Of a DNA stretch of 64,000 nt, positions 24,560 to 34,698 are shown in pieces. Position 1 is the stretch's first letter; each line of letters starts with the position of its first letter. Location: positions 62,001 through 126,000 of the forward strand of contig QWHH01000003.1 of assembly GCA_021404785.1 (NCBI GenBank). Reading direction: 5' to 3'. Origin of the DNA: Lysobacterales bacterium PRO7. GTDB taxonomy: Bacteria > Pseudomonadota > Gammaproteobacteria > Xanthomonadales > Rhodanobacteraceae. A program made the position numbers and the translations under genes. The notes beneath the pieces are model-generated. The model saw nothing but the letters and a program-made list of their open reading frames with translations, did not search any database and was not told the origin of the DNA.

Positions 24560-26341
24560 GTGTCGGGACCACGCAACTTCCTGGCGGAACTGCAACGCCG
24601 CAACGTGCCGCGCGCGGCCTTGCTGTACGCCGGCGCGGTGTGGGCTCTGGCACAGGGCATATCGCAATTGAGTCCGGCCGTCGGATTGCCGGACTATGCG
24701 ACGCGCTGGTTTCTGATTGCGGCGATCATCGGCTTTCCGTTCTGGATCGCATTCGCGTGGTTCTACGAATTCACGCCGCGAGGTCTCAAGCGCGAGAGCG
24801 AAATCGCGCAAGACGCATCGATCACGCGCTCGACCGGCCGCAAGCTGGATCGCGCGATCATCGCGGTGCTGGCGCTCGCCGTGGTGCTGCTTGTCACCGA
24901 CCGTTTCGTTTCACATGGCGATGCCGGCAAGATCGCAATTCCGGACAAATCCATCGCCGTGCTGCCGCTGGCCAACGAAAGCGGCGACAAGGATCAGCAG
25001 TACTTTTCCGATGGCTTGTCTGACGATCTGATCAACGCGCTGATGCAGTTCGGCAACCTCAGGGTGATTGGCCGCGCGTCGTCATTCCAGTTCCGCGACA
25101 GCCGGGATTCCAGCGCTGCCATCGGCCACAAGCTCGGCGTCGCGTACCTGTTGACCGGCAGCGTGCGCAAGCTCGGCGACACGGTGCGCATCAACGCGCA
25201 ACTGGTGAAGGCGGTGGATGGCAGCGGCGTGTGGTCGCACAGTTACGACCGGCCCTATACCGACCTGTTCAAGCTGCAGGACGAGATCACGCATTCGGTG
25301 GCCGATGCGCTGAAAGCGAAATTGCTGGACATCGGCAGCACGGCCACACAATCCGATCGCCCGCCGAGCGGCAATCTCGCCGCCTACAACGCTTACCAGC
25401 AGGGCCGATTTTACGCCGCGCGCAACAACGAGTCGGATCTGCGCACGGCGATCGAACACTATCGCGAAGCCATTCGACTGGATCCCGGCTACGCGGCGGC
25501 GTACGCGTGGCTTGGCAGCGCGCAATCGACGCTGGCGGGGAATTACCTGGGCGGCGCCGACGCCGACACCATGTACGCTCAGGCGCAGACGGCAATCGAC
25601 ACAGCGTTGCGGCTGAATCCCTTGTTGCCTCAGGCGTACATGACCCAGGCCCAGATCAAGACGAACCGCGATTTCGACTGGCGCGGTGCCCAGGCTCAGA
25701 GACAACGTGCGTTGGAACTCGCACCGAACGATCCGCTCATTCTCAACGCTTACGCCCGGGGTTTGGCCATTCTCGGGCAAGTGGGCGCCTCCACCAACAT
25801 GATGGAACACGCCTTGCAGCTTGACCCGTTGCAGACCGGCACCCTCCAGGCGCTGGCGCTCGGACTGGGCGCAGAAGGGCGCCTGGATGAAGCGAAAGCG
25901 GTCATCGACAAGGCCGTCGAACTGCAGCCCAGTTCGGACACGTATCGGGTGATGCAAGCCTGCGTCGCGACGTGGCGCAATGATTTCCCCGCCGCGCTGG
26001 CAATTGCACAGGAGATGTCACCGGGCATGTGGCGCGACGTCGGCATGGCGCTGGCACTGCAGTTGGGGCCCGACCGCGCCGCCGCCGATGCGGCGCTGCA
26101 GAATCTGATCGACAAGCACGCCGATTCGTCGGGGTACCAGATCGCCGAAGTCTACGCATTGCGCCACGATCCGGACAGCATGTTCAAGTGGCTCGACCGC
26201 GCCTGGGACACCCGCGACGGCGGCATCGGGTTCTTGCTCAACGATCCCCTCCCGCTACGCTACAAGGACGATCCACGCTTTGCGGCGTTCGCGCAGAAAG
26301 TCGGCCTGCCTACCACGACGGATGCGAAGGGCTTGCCATAG
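24560..26341 (+). CDS. Membrane-anchored TolB-like/TPR protein
   Basis: 593 aa starting with GTG. Two hydrophobic stretches near residues 20-65 and 96-112 anchor it. A TolB N-terminal/FlgO-like domain follows (KSIAVLPLANESGDKDQQYF, then YLLTGSVRKLGDTVRINAQLV). The C-terminal half is TPR-like helical repeats (residues 215-580), for example AIEHYREAIRLDPGYAAAYAWLGSA. Such proteins are common in Xanthomonadales, sometimes fused to transcription regulator or cyclase domains; this one has neither. Role unknown, possibly a scaffold. It is convergent with the anti-sigma gene. Confidence 0.72.
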   Translation: MSGPRNFLAELQRRNVPRAALLYAGAVWALAQGISQLSPAVGLPDYATRWFLIAAIIGFPFWIAFAWFYEFTPRGLKRESEIAQDASITRSTGRKLDRAIIAVLALAVVLLVTDRFVSHGDAGKIAIPDKSIAVLPLANESGDKDQQYFSDGLSDDLINALMQFGNLRVIGRASSFQFRDSRDSSAAIGHKLGVAYLLTGSVRKLGDTVRINAQLVKAVDGSGVWSHSYDRPYTDLFKLQDEITHSVADALKAKLLDIGSTATQSDRPPSGNLAAYNAYQQGRFYAARNNESDLRTAIEHYREAIRLDPGYAAAYAWLGSAQSTLAGNYLGGADADTMYAQAQTAIDTALRLNPLLPQAYMTQAQIKTNRDFDWRGAQAQRQRALELAPNDPLILNAYARGLAILGQVGASTNMMEHALQLDPLQTGTLQALALGLGAEGRLDEAKAVIDKAVELQPSSDTYRVMQACVATWRNDFPAALAIAQEMSPGMWRDVGMALALQLGPDRAAADAALQNLIDKHADSSGYQIAEVYALRHDPDSMFKWLDRAWDTRDGGIGFLLNDPLPLRYKDDPRFAAFAQKVGLPTTTDAKGLP

Positions 26342-26353
26342 CGGCAAGCCAAC

Positions 26354-27061
26354 TCAGATCCGCGTCGCAGTCTGCAGCGTCGATTGCCATTGCTGCTCGA
26401 TCTGCGCGAACTGACTGGCATCGTGACCGATCATGACCAAAGTGCCATGCGCCATCGGCACGCTGCGGCCGAGCCAGCCGTCGTGCGCAAAGTCGCTGCG
26501 CGAGGCGACGTGATCGTCGACAACGTACATCACCGTGACCGGACCATTCGCGCGCGGCATGACCATGTGCACGGATTTGTATTTCCCGACCGGGCAGCAT
26601 TGCACGTAGCTGATGTCGGCCGGCACCTGCGCGATCTCGATGCCACGCTTGGCGAAAGCCTTGCGTACGGCGTCGTCGGCGACCGGCGCTGTCATGGCCA
26701 GTGCCGGCGCTTCCTCGCCGAGCATGTGCGCGATCGCCACATCGCCGAGCGGTTGCGCGCGCGTGACGCGCCAGCCAACGCCGACGGCGATCACGGCGGC
26801 GGCGGCGAGCGTGAGCCAACCCGCGCCGCCGGCCCAGCGCCGACGTTCACGCCGCTGCTGCGTTGCCTGTGCGAGCAGGATGGATTCGGCCAGGTTGGAC
26901 GGCACCGGAATCGCCAGCGCGCGACCGAGCGTGACCTCGAACGCGACTGCGTCGGCCTGTGCCTGCGCGCAACGCGGACACTCGCGCGTGTGCGCGACGA
27001 AGTCCGCGTCAGTCGACTGCGGATGGATGTTCAGTTCGCGGCGGAATTCAAGACAGTTCAT
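26354..27061 (-). CDS. Anti-sigma factor, DUF3379 type
   Basis: 235 aa. The N-terminal cytoplasmic part has HTRECPRC, a HxxxCxxC zinc-type anti-sigma motif near residue 24. One membrane segment (WLTLAAAAVIAVGVGW) follows near residue 83, then a periplasmic domain with YVQCCPVGKYKSVHMV. It most likely holds the ECF sigma factor encoded just upstream, whose stop overlaps its start as ATGA. The paired CC in the periplasm could sense redox state; this is inference. Confidence 0.82.
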   Translation of the reverse strand: MNCLEFRRELNIHPQSTDADFVAHTRECPRCAQAQADAVAFEVTLGRALAIPVPSNLAESILLAQATQQRRERRRWAGGAGWLTLAAAAVIAVGVGWRVTRAQPLGDVAIAHMLGEEAPALAMTAPVADDAVRKAFAKRGIEIAQVPADISYVQCCPVGKYKSVHMVMPRANGPVTVMYVVDDHVASRSDFAHDGWLGRSVPMAHGTLVMIGHDASQFAQIEQQWQSTLQTATRI

Positions 27062-27597
27062 GACAATTGCGCTTCTTTGACGTCGCCCGAGAGCATGCTT
27101 TTCAGCTTTTGCCGCGCGCGGAAGACCTGGGTCATCACCGCGGCCGGCGTGATGTTCAATTCCCGCGCGATCTCGTCGCAGGAAAATCCGCCGAGCACCT
27201 GCATCAGCAGCGGCTCGCGGTACTTGGCATCCAGCCGGTGCATCGCCGCACGAATCAAGCCATCTTCGCCGACCGATTCGGGCGTGTATGCATCGCGCTC
27301 GTCGGCGATATCCACGTCATCCACGTCGGCGAATTGCGGCGTCTTGCGTTCGTACAGGCGCGCGTGTTCGCGGCGCAGGATCGTGATCAGCCAGGCCTTG
27401 GCCGACGCTGTGTCGCGCAGCGAATCCAGCGAACGCCACGCGCGCAGGAAGGTTTCCTGCACCAGGTCGTGCGCCAGTGCATCCTCGTTGCACAGCCAGT
27501 AGGCATAGCGGTACAGGTCGCCGGACAGGCTGCGCACGAGCGCGTCGAATTGCCGCTGCTTGCTGCTCACATCCGGTTTAGACCCGACGCTGGCCAT
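27058..27597 (-). CDS. ECF-type RNA polymerase sigma factor
   Basis: 179 aa. Region 2 is LYRYAYWLCNEDALAHDLVQETFLRAWRSL (shown in part: DLVQETFLRAW); region 4 has YREPLLMQVLGGFSCDEIA and a helix-turn-helix ending VMTQVFRARQKLK. The start at 27597 is the first sensible Met; the longer frame overlaps parB. It begins only 7 bp after parB, so it could be read through from the rsmG-parAB transcript. It is paired with the next gene as anti-sigma. Confidence 0.88.
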   Translation of the reverse strand: MASVGSKPDVSSKQRQFDALVRSLSGDLYRYAYWLCNEDALAHDLVQETFLRAWRSLDSLRDTASAKAWLITILRREHARLYERKTPQFADVDDVDIADERDAYTPESVGEDGLIRAAMHRLDAKYREPLLMQVLGGFSCDEIARELNITPAAVMTQVFRARQKLKSMLSGDVKEAQLS

Positions 27598-27604
27598 GAT
27601 TCTT

Positions 27605-28471
27605 TCAGCGAATCTTTTCGAGGATGCCCTCGAGCTCGTCCAGCGAGTGATAGGCGATGACGAGCTTGCCGCGCCCGCCGCGGCCGTGCTGGATGCTGAC
27701 CTTGGCGGCGAGTTTCTCGGCCAGTTCGCGCTCCAGCGCGACGATGTCGGCGTCGCGCGCCGGAGCCGGTTTCGCCCTGGCTTTTCCCTTCGGCTCGGTC
27801 TGCGCGCGACGCGCGGCCTCTTCCAATTCGCGCACGCTCCAGCCGTGTTCGTCGGCCTGTCGCGCGAGCTGGGTCGCCAATTTCGGATCGAGCGTGACCA
27901 GTGCGCGCGCGTGCCCCATGTCGATCTTGCGCGCGGCAAGAAGCGCTTTCACCGCTTCGGGCAGCGTGAGCAGGCGCAGCAGGTTCGCAACCGAGGCGCG
28001 CGAACGGCCGACCTTGTCCGCCGCCGCCTCCTGCGTGAGCTTGAACTCGGCCATCAGTTGCTTGAGCGACTGCGCCACTTCCAGCGGCGCCAGATCCTCG
28101 CGCTGGATGTTCTCGACCAGCGCGATCAGTGCGGCCTGCTGATCGGTCAGCTCGCGCACCAGCGCCGGTATTTCCGCAAGGCCCGCCTGTTTCGCCGCGC
28201 GCCAGCGCCGTTCGCCGCCGATGATCTCGAACTTCTGCGCGCCGACCGCGCGCACCAGGATGGGATCGAGCACGCCGTGTTCGCGGATCGAGGCGACGAG
28301 CTCGTCGAGCGTTTCTTCGTCGAACGCCTTGCGCGGCTGGTACTTGCCCGCTTGCAGGCTGCCGACTTTCAGCAGGCGGTATTCGCCTTCGCCCTCGTTG
28401 CCTTCCGCCTCGGGCATGCCGAGCAGCACATTCAGATCGCGTCCGAGCGCGCTGCGTTTTTTTGCCGCCAT
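27605..28471 (-). CDS. parB: Chromosome partitioning protein ParB
   Basis: 288-aa CTPase/DNA-clamp protein that binds parS and spreads. The N-terminal LLKVGSLQAGKYQPRKAFDEE carries the ParB/Srx fold start, then IIGGERRWRAAKQAG (GERRxRA box), a helix-turn-helix (QEAAADKVGRSRASVANLLRL) and a C-terminal dimer domain. It is 10 bp after parA. Known role: chromosome origin segregation with ParA. Confidence 0.95.
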   Translation of the reverse strand: MAAKKRSALGRDLNVLLGMPEAEGNEGEGEYRLLKVGSLQAGKYQPRKAFDEETLDELVASIREHGVLDPILVRAVGAQKFEIIGGERRWRAAKQAGLAEIPALVRELTDQQAALIALVENIQREDLAPLEVAQSLKQLMAEFKLTQEAAADKVGRSRASVANLLRLLTLPEAVKALLAARKIDMGHARALVTLDPKLATQLARQADEHGWSVRELEEAARRAQTEPKGKARAKPAPARDADIVALERELAEKLAAKVSIQHGRGGRGKLVIAYHSLDELEGILEKIR

Positions 28472-28481
28472 TGTTGCTTCC

Positions 28482-29282
28482 TCAATTTACGTGTGCGGGG
28501 CCGACGTGCGGCGCCGCGCCGCCGCGTTCGCGCCGGATCATCTCGCCGGCAAGACCCAGGTACGCGATCGCGCCGCGCGATTCGCGGTCGTACAGGTTGA
28601 TCGGCTGGCCGTGGCTCGGCGCCTCGGCCAGACGGATGTTGCGCGGAATGATCGAGCGCAGCAGCTTGTCGCCGAAGTGCTTGGTCAGCTGCGCCGAGAC
28701 ATCGTTGGCGAGGTTGTTGCGCACGTCGTACATGGTGCGCAGCAGGCCTTCGATTTCCAGATTCGGATTCAGGCGCAAGCGGACGGCCTTGATCGTTTCC
28801 AGCAGGCTGGTCAGCCCTTCCAGCGCGAAGTATTCGCACTGGATCGGGATCAGTACGCTGTGCGCGGCGGTGAACGCGTTGATCGTGAGCAGATGCAGCG
28901 ACGGCGGGCAATCGATCAGTATGGTGTGGTAACGATCTCCAAGCTTGGCGATCTGTTCCTTCAGGCGCGATTCGCGCGCCAGCGCATCCATCAGTTTCAA
29001 TTCCGCGGCGGTCAGGTCGCGATTGCCGGGCAGCAAGTCGAAGCCCGCCGGCGTCGGCACGATCGCGCTTTCGATCGTCGCTTCCTCGAGCAGCACTTCG
29101 CAGCCGCTCGGCTTGGCGACGCGCTTGTCGATACCGGCGGCCATGGTTGCGTTGCCCTGCGGATCCAGGTCGATCAGCAGGATCTTGCGTCGCGTTTCGG
29201 CCAGCGCCGCGGCGAGATTTACCGCGGTTGTGGTCTTGCCGACGCCGCCCTTCTGATTGGCGATGGCGATGATGCGCGTCAT
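28482..29282 (-). CDS. parA: Chromosome partitioning ATPase ParA
   Basis: 266-aa Walker-type ATPase with the deviant P-loop KGGVGKTT (residues 11-18) and LLIDLDPQGNAT. It moves ParB-bound origins apart. Its start overlaps the rsmG stop as ATGA, the usual rsmG-parA-parB order. That order is typically close to the replication origin. Confidence 0.96.
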   Translation of the reverse strand: MTRIIAIANQKGGVGKTTTAVNLAAALAETRRKILLIDLDPQGNATMAAGIDKRVAKPSGCEVLLEEATIESAIVPTPAGFDLLPGNRDLTAAELKLMDALARESRLKEQIAKLGDRYHTILIDCPPSLHLLTINAFTAAHSVLIPIQCEYFALEGLTSLLETIKAVRLRLNPNLEIEGLLRTMYDVRNNLANDVSAQLTKHFGDKLLRSIIPRNIRLAEAPSHGQPINLYDRESRGAIAYLGLAGEMIRRERGGAAPHVGPAHVN

Positions 29283-29935
29283 GCTGCCCGCTCCTGTGTA
29301 TTCGTGCGCTTGATTATCGCAACCTGCCGCGCCGCGCCGAGGCCCGGCACCTCCAGCGCTTTCACTTCGGCGACGACGAATCCTGGCGGCACGCCGAGGA
29401 TTTCATCCCGGGTCAACTGCCCTTTCAACGCCAGCCAGACACCGCCCGGCGCCAACAGGTGACCGCCGAGTTTCAACATCTCGCCCAGCGTGGCGAAGGC
29501 GCGGGCGGTGATGCAATCGAACTGGCCACGCGCGTCTTCCACGCGGGACTGTTCCACGTGCACATTGGTCAGGGCGAGCGTGCGCACGGCTTCGCGCAAA
29601 AAGCGCACCTTCTTGCCGTTGCTGTCGATCAGCACATGCCGGCGTTCGGGCGCAATAATCGCCAGCGGAATGCCGGGCAAGCCCGCGCCGGTGCCGAGGT
29701 CGGCGAGCGAATCGCCACGCACGAGTTTCGCCACGGCCAGCGAATCCAGCAAATGACGCGTCACCATCTCGTCAGGCTCGCGCACGGCGGTAAGGTTGTA
29801 CGTCGTGTTCCAGTGCGCCAGCAATTCCAGGTAATCGAGCAGGCGCTCGCAGGCATCCGCGCCGGGCACCAGGCCCAGTTCGGCGAGTCCCGCCTGCAGG
29901 CGGGCGTAAAGGCTGGCGCGGTCGGAAGTGCTCAT
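29279..29935 (-). CDS. rsmG: 16S rRNA (guanine527-N7)-methyltransferase
   Basis: 218-aa methyltransferase that modifies G527 of 16S rRNA using S-adenosylmethionine. It has HWNTTYNLTAV, HLLDSLAVAKL and the SAM motif ADLGTGAGLPGIPLAI. A longer frame adds 12 residues, which run through a terminator hairpin and are rejected. The ATG at 29935 directly follows the U-tract of that hairpin, so no ribosome site exists. Its transcription may depend on read-through or a leaderless start. Operon: rsmG-parA-parB. Confidence 0.92.
   Translation of the reverse strand: MSTSDRASLYARLQAGLAELGLVPGADACERLLDYLELLAHWNTTYNLTAVREPDEMVTRHLLDSLAVAKLVRGDSLADLGTGAGLPGIPLAIIAPERRHVLIDSNGKKVRFLREAVRTLALTNVHVEQSRVEDARGQFDCITARAFATLGEMLKLGGHLLAPGGVWLALKGQLTRDEILGVPPGFVVAEVKALEVPGLGAARQVAIIKRTNTQERAA
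29550..29565. promoter_or_regulatory. Partial parS-like site inside rsmG
   Basis: The bases TGTTCCACGTGCACAT share the first 11 positions with the Pseudomonas-type parS TGTTCCACGTGGAACC, but the second half is degenerate (12 of 16 overall). The position, inside rsmG next to parAB, is right for a ParB site. The codons involved (VHVEQ) could also explain the match by chance. Confidence 0.25.
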
Positions 29936-29966
29936 AAAAAAGGCCCTGCGCGCATTGCGCAGGGCC
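29936..29966 (-). terminator. Intrinsic terminator abutting the rsmG start codon
   Basis: Perfect 10-bp stem (29942-29951 with 29957-29966), five-base loop, then six U on the minus strand (29936-29941), immediately followed by the rsmG ATG. It ends the short SPFH transcript. It could also act as an attenuator in front of rsmG-parAB. Confidence 0.85.
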
Positions 29967-30004
29967 CGCAAGTATCCGTGGCTACGGGGTTTGGCGCAAC
30001 CGCA

Positions 30005-30454
30005 TCAACCGAACTGGACGCGCGTGACCAGCACGCCGCGCGGATTCAGTTCGCGATTGAGTTCCGATTTCAGGTGGGCGGCCCGCGCCACGGCATCGGC
30101 GCTGGACGCGTCTTGCGTGGCCAGCGCAGGCACGCGCGCGCGCAACAGGTCGGCGATGCCGTCGATCACGGCATCGGCACGTTTGGCGTCCAAGACCTGG
30201 AAATACACGCGTCCGCGCAGGTTGCCGTCCGCCAAAGGCGTTGCAATGTCGACGACGTTGCCAAACAGGCGGATTTTGTGGGTCACGCGCTCGAGCAGTG
30301 GCATTACCAGGTGCACGCCGGCGCCGACGGTACGCAAGCGTCCGTCGACGCGGCGCAGGGTGTAGGCCTGGCCTTCGGGTATGCGACGAAGGCATACCAT
30401 CAGGGCAAGGGTCAGGCCGCTCAGCAAGGCCAGCAACAGCATCGGGGTATTCAT
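30005..30454 (-). CDS. Short SPFH/band 7-like membrane protein
   Basis: 149 aa. One N-terminal membrane segment (MLLLALLSGLTLALMVCL) is followed by a band 7-like stretch (RRIPEGQAYTLRRVDGRLRTVGAGVHLVMPLLERVT in part) and ends in LNPRGVLVTRVQFG. Full SPFH proteins are about 250-400 aa, so this is either a mini member or a remnant; the frame is clean and it has its own promoter and terminator. A 5' hairpin may hide its ribosome site. Upstream DNA is unusually AT-rich. Function unknown. Confidence 0.6.
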   Translation of the reverse strand: MNTPMLLLALLSGLTLALMVCLRRIPEGQAYTLRRVDGRLRTVGAGVHLVMPLLERVTHKIRLFGNVVDIATPLADGNLRGRVYFQVLDAKRADAVIDGIADLLRARVPALATQDASSADAVARAAHLKSELNRELNPRGVLVTRVQFG

Positions 30455-30462
30455 TGTTATAT

Positions 30463-30478
30463 CCTCTTTATCAAGAGG
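30463..30478 (-). promoter_or_regulatory. 5' hairpin sequestering the SPFH-gene Shine-Dalgarno
   Basis: On the minus strand the sequence reads CCTCTT, GATA, AAGAGG, then the ATG 9 nt later. The Shine-Dalgarno AAGAGG is the 3' half of the stem. The hairpin would start at the predicted transcription start, so it could mask translation until melted. Confidence 0.45.
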
Positions 30479-30485
30479 TTATCGT

Positions 30486-30515
30486 ATATTACTCAAAAAA
30501 ATATGAAGATTGCAA
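30486..30515 (-). promoter_or_regulatory. Promoter of the SPFH-like gene
   Basis: Minus strand: TTGCAA (30510-30515), 18-bp spacer, TAATAT (30486-30491), in an AT-rich tract unlike the rest of the window. Confidence 0.55.
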
Positions 30516-30580
30516 GCCAATTATTTGATCACAACTGAATTACGCACAAGTATTTCGCATCGTCGGCCAACCGTCGCTGA

Positions 30581-32481
<1,901 letters not shown>

Positions 32482-32482
32482 C

Positions 32483-32740
32483 GTGGATTGCCGAGTCGGC
32501 TGCGGCGCCTGCTGCATCGCGCCGTCGATCTCGTCAACGATTCCCGGCATGCCAAACGGCAAACCCGCCGGCGTGCGCTGCATTCAATTGGACGAAGCCA
32601 ACCGCTGCAAGCTGTTCGGCAAGCCCGAACGTCCGGAAGTGTGTCAGCGCCTGCGTCCGCAACTGGAAATGTGCGGCGCGAATCGTGACGAGGCAATGGC
32701 GATATTGACGCGACTGGAAGACGCTAGCGCACCGCGTTGA
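32483..32740 (+). CDS. YkgJ family cysteine-cluster protein
   Basis: 85 aa with GTG start right after the aroE stop. The N-terminus [16 protein letters not shown] and a later [11 protein letters not shown] segment give the YkgJ cysteine pattern that is thought to bind a metal or Fe-S centre. Its role is unknown. The 3' end overlaps the convergent carbonic-anhydrase-like gene by 17 bp. The start is uncertain, since any upstream choice enters aroE. Confidence 0.75.
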   Translation: MDCRVGCGACCIAPSISSTIPGMPNGKPAGVRCIQLDEANRCKLFGKPERPEVCQRLRPQLEMCGANRDEAMAILTRLEDASAPR

Positions 32741-33260
32741 GATACTCGTCTTTCAACTTCACGTAATGCTTCGCCGAGTAATACAACGCCTCGATCTGCG
32801 TGGCGTCGAGCTTGCGCACGCAGCGCGCGGGATTGCCCATCCACAATTCGCCTTCGCCGACGACCTTGCCGGGCGCGATCACCGCGCCGGCGGCAACGAA
32901 GCCGTGTTTGCGCACGATTGCGCCGTCGAGCACGGTGGCGTGCATGCCGATCAGACACGCATCCTCGATCGTGCAGGCATGCAGGATCGCGCTATGGCCG
33001 ACGGTGACGTCCGAGCCAATGACGAGCGGAAATCCGCCCGGCGAATACGGGCCGTCATGGGTGACATGCAGCACCGCGCCATCCTGAACATTGGTGCGCG
33101 CGCCGATGCGGATGTAATTGACGTCACCGCGCACCACGGTGCAGGGCCACAGCGAAACGTCATCGCCCAATTCCACGTCGCCGATCAATACGGCAGCCGG
33201 ATCGACATAGGCGCGTGCGCCGAGGCGCGGAAGCTGGTTGCGGTAGGGGCGGATGCTCAT
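32724..33260 (-). CDS. Gamma-carbonic anhydrase-like protein (YrdA)
   Basis: 178-aa left-handed beta-helix protein with hexapeptide repeats. The metal histidines are in [12 protein letters not shown] and [11 protein letters not shown]. YrdA-type proteins bind zinc but their activity is unsettled. The ATG is preceded by a -10-like TACCAT at 6 nt and has no ribosome site. It is divergent from the aldehyde dehydrogenase gene by 34 bp. Confidence 0.9.
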   Translation of the reverse strand: MSIRPYRNQLPRLGARAYVDPAAVLIGDVELGDDVSLWPCTVVRGDVNYIRIGARTNVQDGAVLHVTHDGPYSPGGFPLVIGSDVTVGHSAILHACTIEDACLIGMHATVLDGAIVRKHGFVAAGAVIAPGKVVGEGELWMGNPARCVRKLDATQIEALYYSAKHYVKLKDEYLNAVR

Positions 33261-33266
33261 CGCGTC

Positions 33267-33272
33267 ATGGTA
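33267..33272 (-). promoter_or_regulatory. -10 box abutting the yrdA-like start codon
   Basis: TACCAT on the minus strand six bases before the ATG. The opposite-strand box for the neighbouring gene is only 10 bp away. Confidence 0.4.
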
Positions 33273-33282
33273 GCACTCGCGT

Positions 33283-33288
33283 TACACT
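33283..33288 (+). promoter_or_regulatory. -10 box abutting the aldehyde dehydrogenase start codon
   Basis: TACACT six bases before the ATG at 33295; no ribosome site between them. Confidence 0.5.
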
Positions 33289-33294
33289 CGCCGC

Positions 33295-34698
33295 ATGGAT
33301 ACGCCAACCGCAACAGCCGATCTCAACGCCACGCTCGCACAGCTCAAGCGCGCCCAGCAAACCAATGTGCCGACATATCGGCAGCGCATGGATGACTTGA
33401 AGCGCCTGCGCGTCGCGTTCAAGGCGCACAGTGAGGAATTCGCCAGCGCGATGAGCGCGGATTTCGGTCGCCGCTCGCGCCACGAATCGCTGTTGTCGGA
33501 CGTGTTCACCGTACTCGGCGAGATCGACCACACGCGTCGTCACCTGCGCGGCTGGATGCGCAGCAAGCGCGCGCTGGCCGACTGGCTGTTCTGGCCCGCG
33601 ACCACGCAAGTGCGCTTTCAGCCGCTCGGCGTGGTCGGCATCATTTCGCCGTGGAATTACCCGGTGAACCTCGCGCTGATGCCGCTGGTCGCCGCAATTG
33701 CCGCGGGCAACCACGTCATGTTGAAGCCCTCGGAACATACCCCGCGCACATCCGAACTGCTCAAAAAATTGCTCGACGAGGTATTTCCCGCCGATCGCGT
33801 GGCCACGATTCTCGGCGGGCCGGATGTCGCGAGCGCGTTCGCCGCCTTGCCGTTCGATCACCTGTTCTTCACCGGCTCCACCGCGGTCGGGCGCAAGGTT
33901 ATGGCCGCCGCGGCGCAGAACCTGACGCCGGTCACGCTGGAACTCGGCGGCAAATCGCCGGCGATCGTCGCGCCGGATTACCCGATCGCCACAGCGGTGG
34001 ATCGCATCGCCGCCGGCAAGTTTCTCAACGCCGGGCAGACCTGTATCGCACCGGATTACGTGTTGCTGCCGAAGGCGTCGATTCCGGCATTCGTGGAGGA
34101 AATGCAAAAGTATATTTCCCGGCATTACGGCGACATCGCCGCGAACCCGGATTATTCGAGCATCGTCAACGCCGGCCAGTATGCGCGCCTGAAAGGCTAT
34201 CTGGACCAGGCGCAGGCGGCCGGCGCGAAGATCGTGGAACTCGCTTCCGGCGACGCCGGCCAGCGCGTGCTGCCGCCGACCCTGGTGCTGGATGCGCGCG
34301 CCGACCTGGCGCTGATGCAGGACGAGATCTTCGGGCCTATCCTGCCGCTGGTCGCCGCGGATTCGGTGGACGCCGCGATCGACTACGTCAACGCGCGGCC
34401 GCGTCCGCTGGCGCTTTACCACTTCGACCACGATCGCGCGCGCACGCGCCGCGTGCTCGATCGCACCGTCGCCGGCGGCGTCAGCGTCAACGACACGGTG
34501 ATGCACATCGCGCAAAGCCGCCTGCCGTTTGGCGGCGTCGGCCCATCCGGCATGGGCCATTACCATGGTCGCGAAGGATTCCTCGCCTTCAGCAAACAGA
34601 AACCGGTGCTGTATCAGGCGCGCTTGTCCGGCATGTCGCTGATGCGCCCGCCGTATGGCAAGGTCGCGAACTTCATTCTCAAGTTCCTGACCCGCTGA
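33295..34698 (+). CDS. Aldehyde dehydrogenase, coniferyl aldehyde dehydrogenase type
   Basis: 467-aa NAD(P)+-dependent aldehyde dehydrogenase. Motifs: PWNYPVNLALMPLVAAIAAG, the cofactor loop FTGSTAVGRKV, the general base Glu in LELGGKSP, and the catalytic Cys in NAGQTCIAPDYV. The C-terminal GGVSVNDTVMHIAQSRLPFGGVG block resembles CalB/coniferyl enzymes; the true substrate could be another aromatic or fatty aldehyde. The 3' end overlaps the M1 peptidase gene by 20 bp. Confidence 0.9.
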   Translation: MDTPTATADLNATLAQLKRAQQTNVPTYRQRMDDLKRLRVAFKAHSEEFASAMSADFGRRSRHESLLSDVFTVLGEIDHTRRHLRGWMRSKRALADWLFWPATTQVRFQPLGVVGIISPWNYPVNLALMPLVAAIAAGNHVMLKPSEHTPRTSELLKKLLDEVFPADRVATILGGPDVASAFAALPFDHLFFTGSTAVGRKVMAAAAQNLTPVTLELGGKSPAIVAPDYPIATAVDRIAAGKFLNAGQTCIAPDYVLLPKASIPAFVEEMQKYISRHYGDIAANPDYSSIVNAGQYARLKGYLDQAQAAGAKIVELASGDAGQRVLPPTLVLDARADLALMQDEIFGPILPLVAADSVDAAIDYVNARPRPLALYHFDHDRARTRRVLDRTVAGGVSVNDTVMHIAQSRLPFGGVGPSGMGHYHGREGFLAFSKQKPVLYQARLSGMSLMRPPYGKVANFILKFLTR

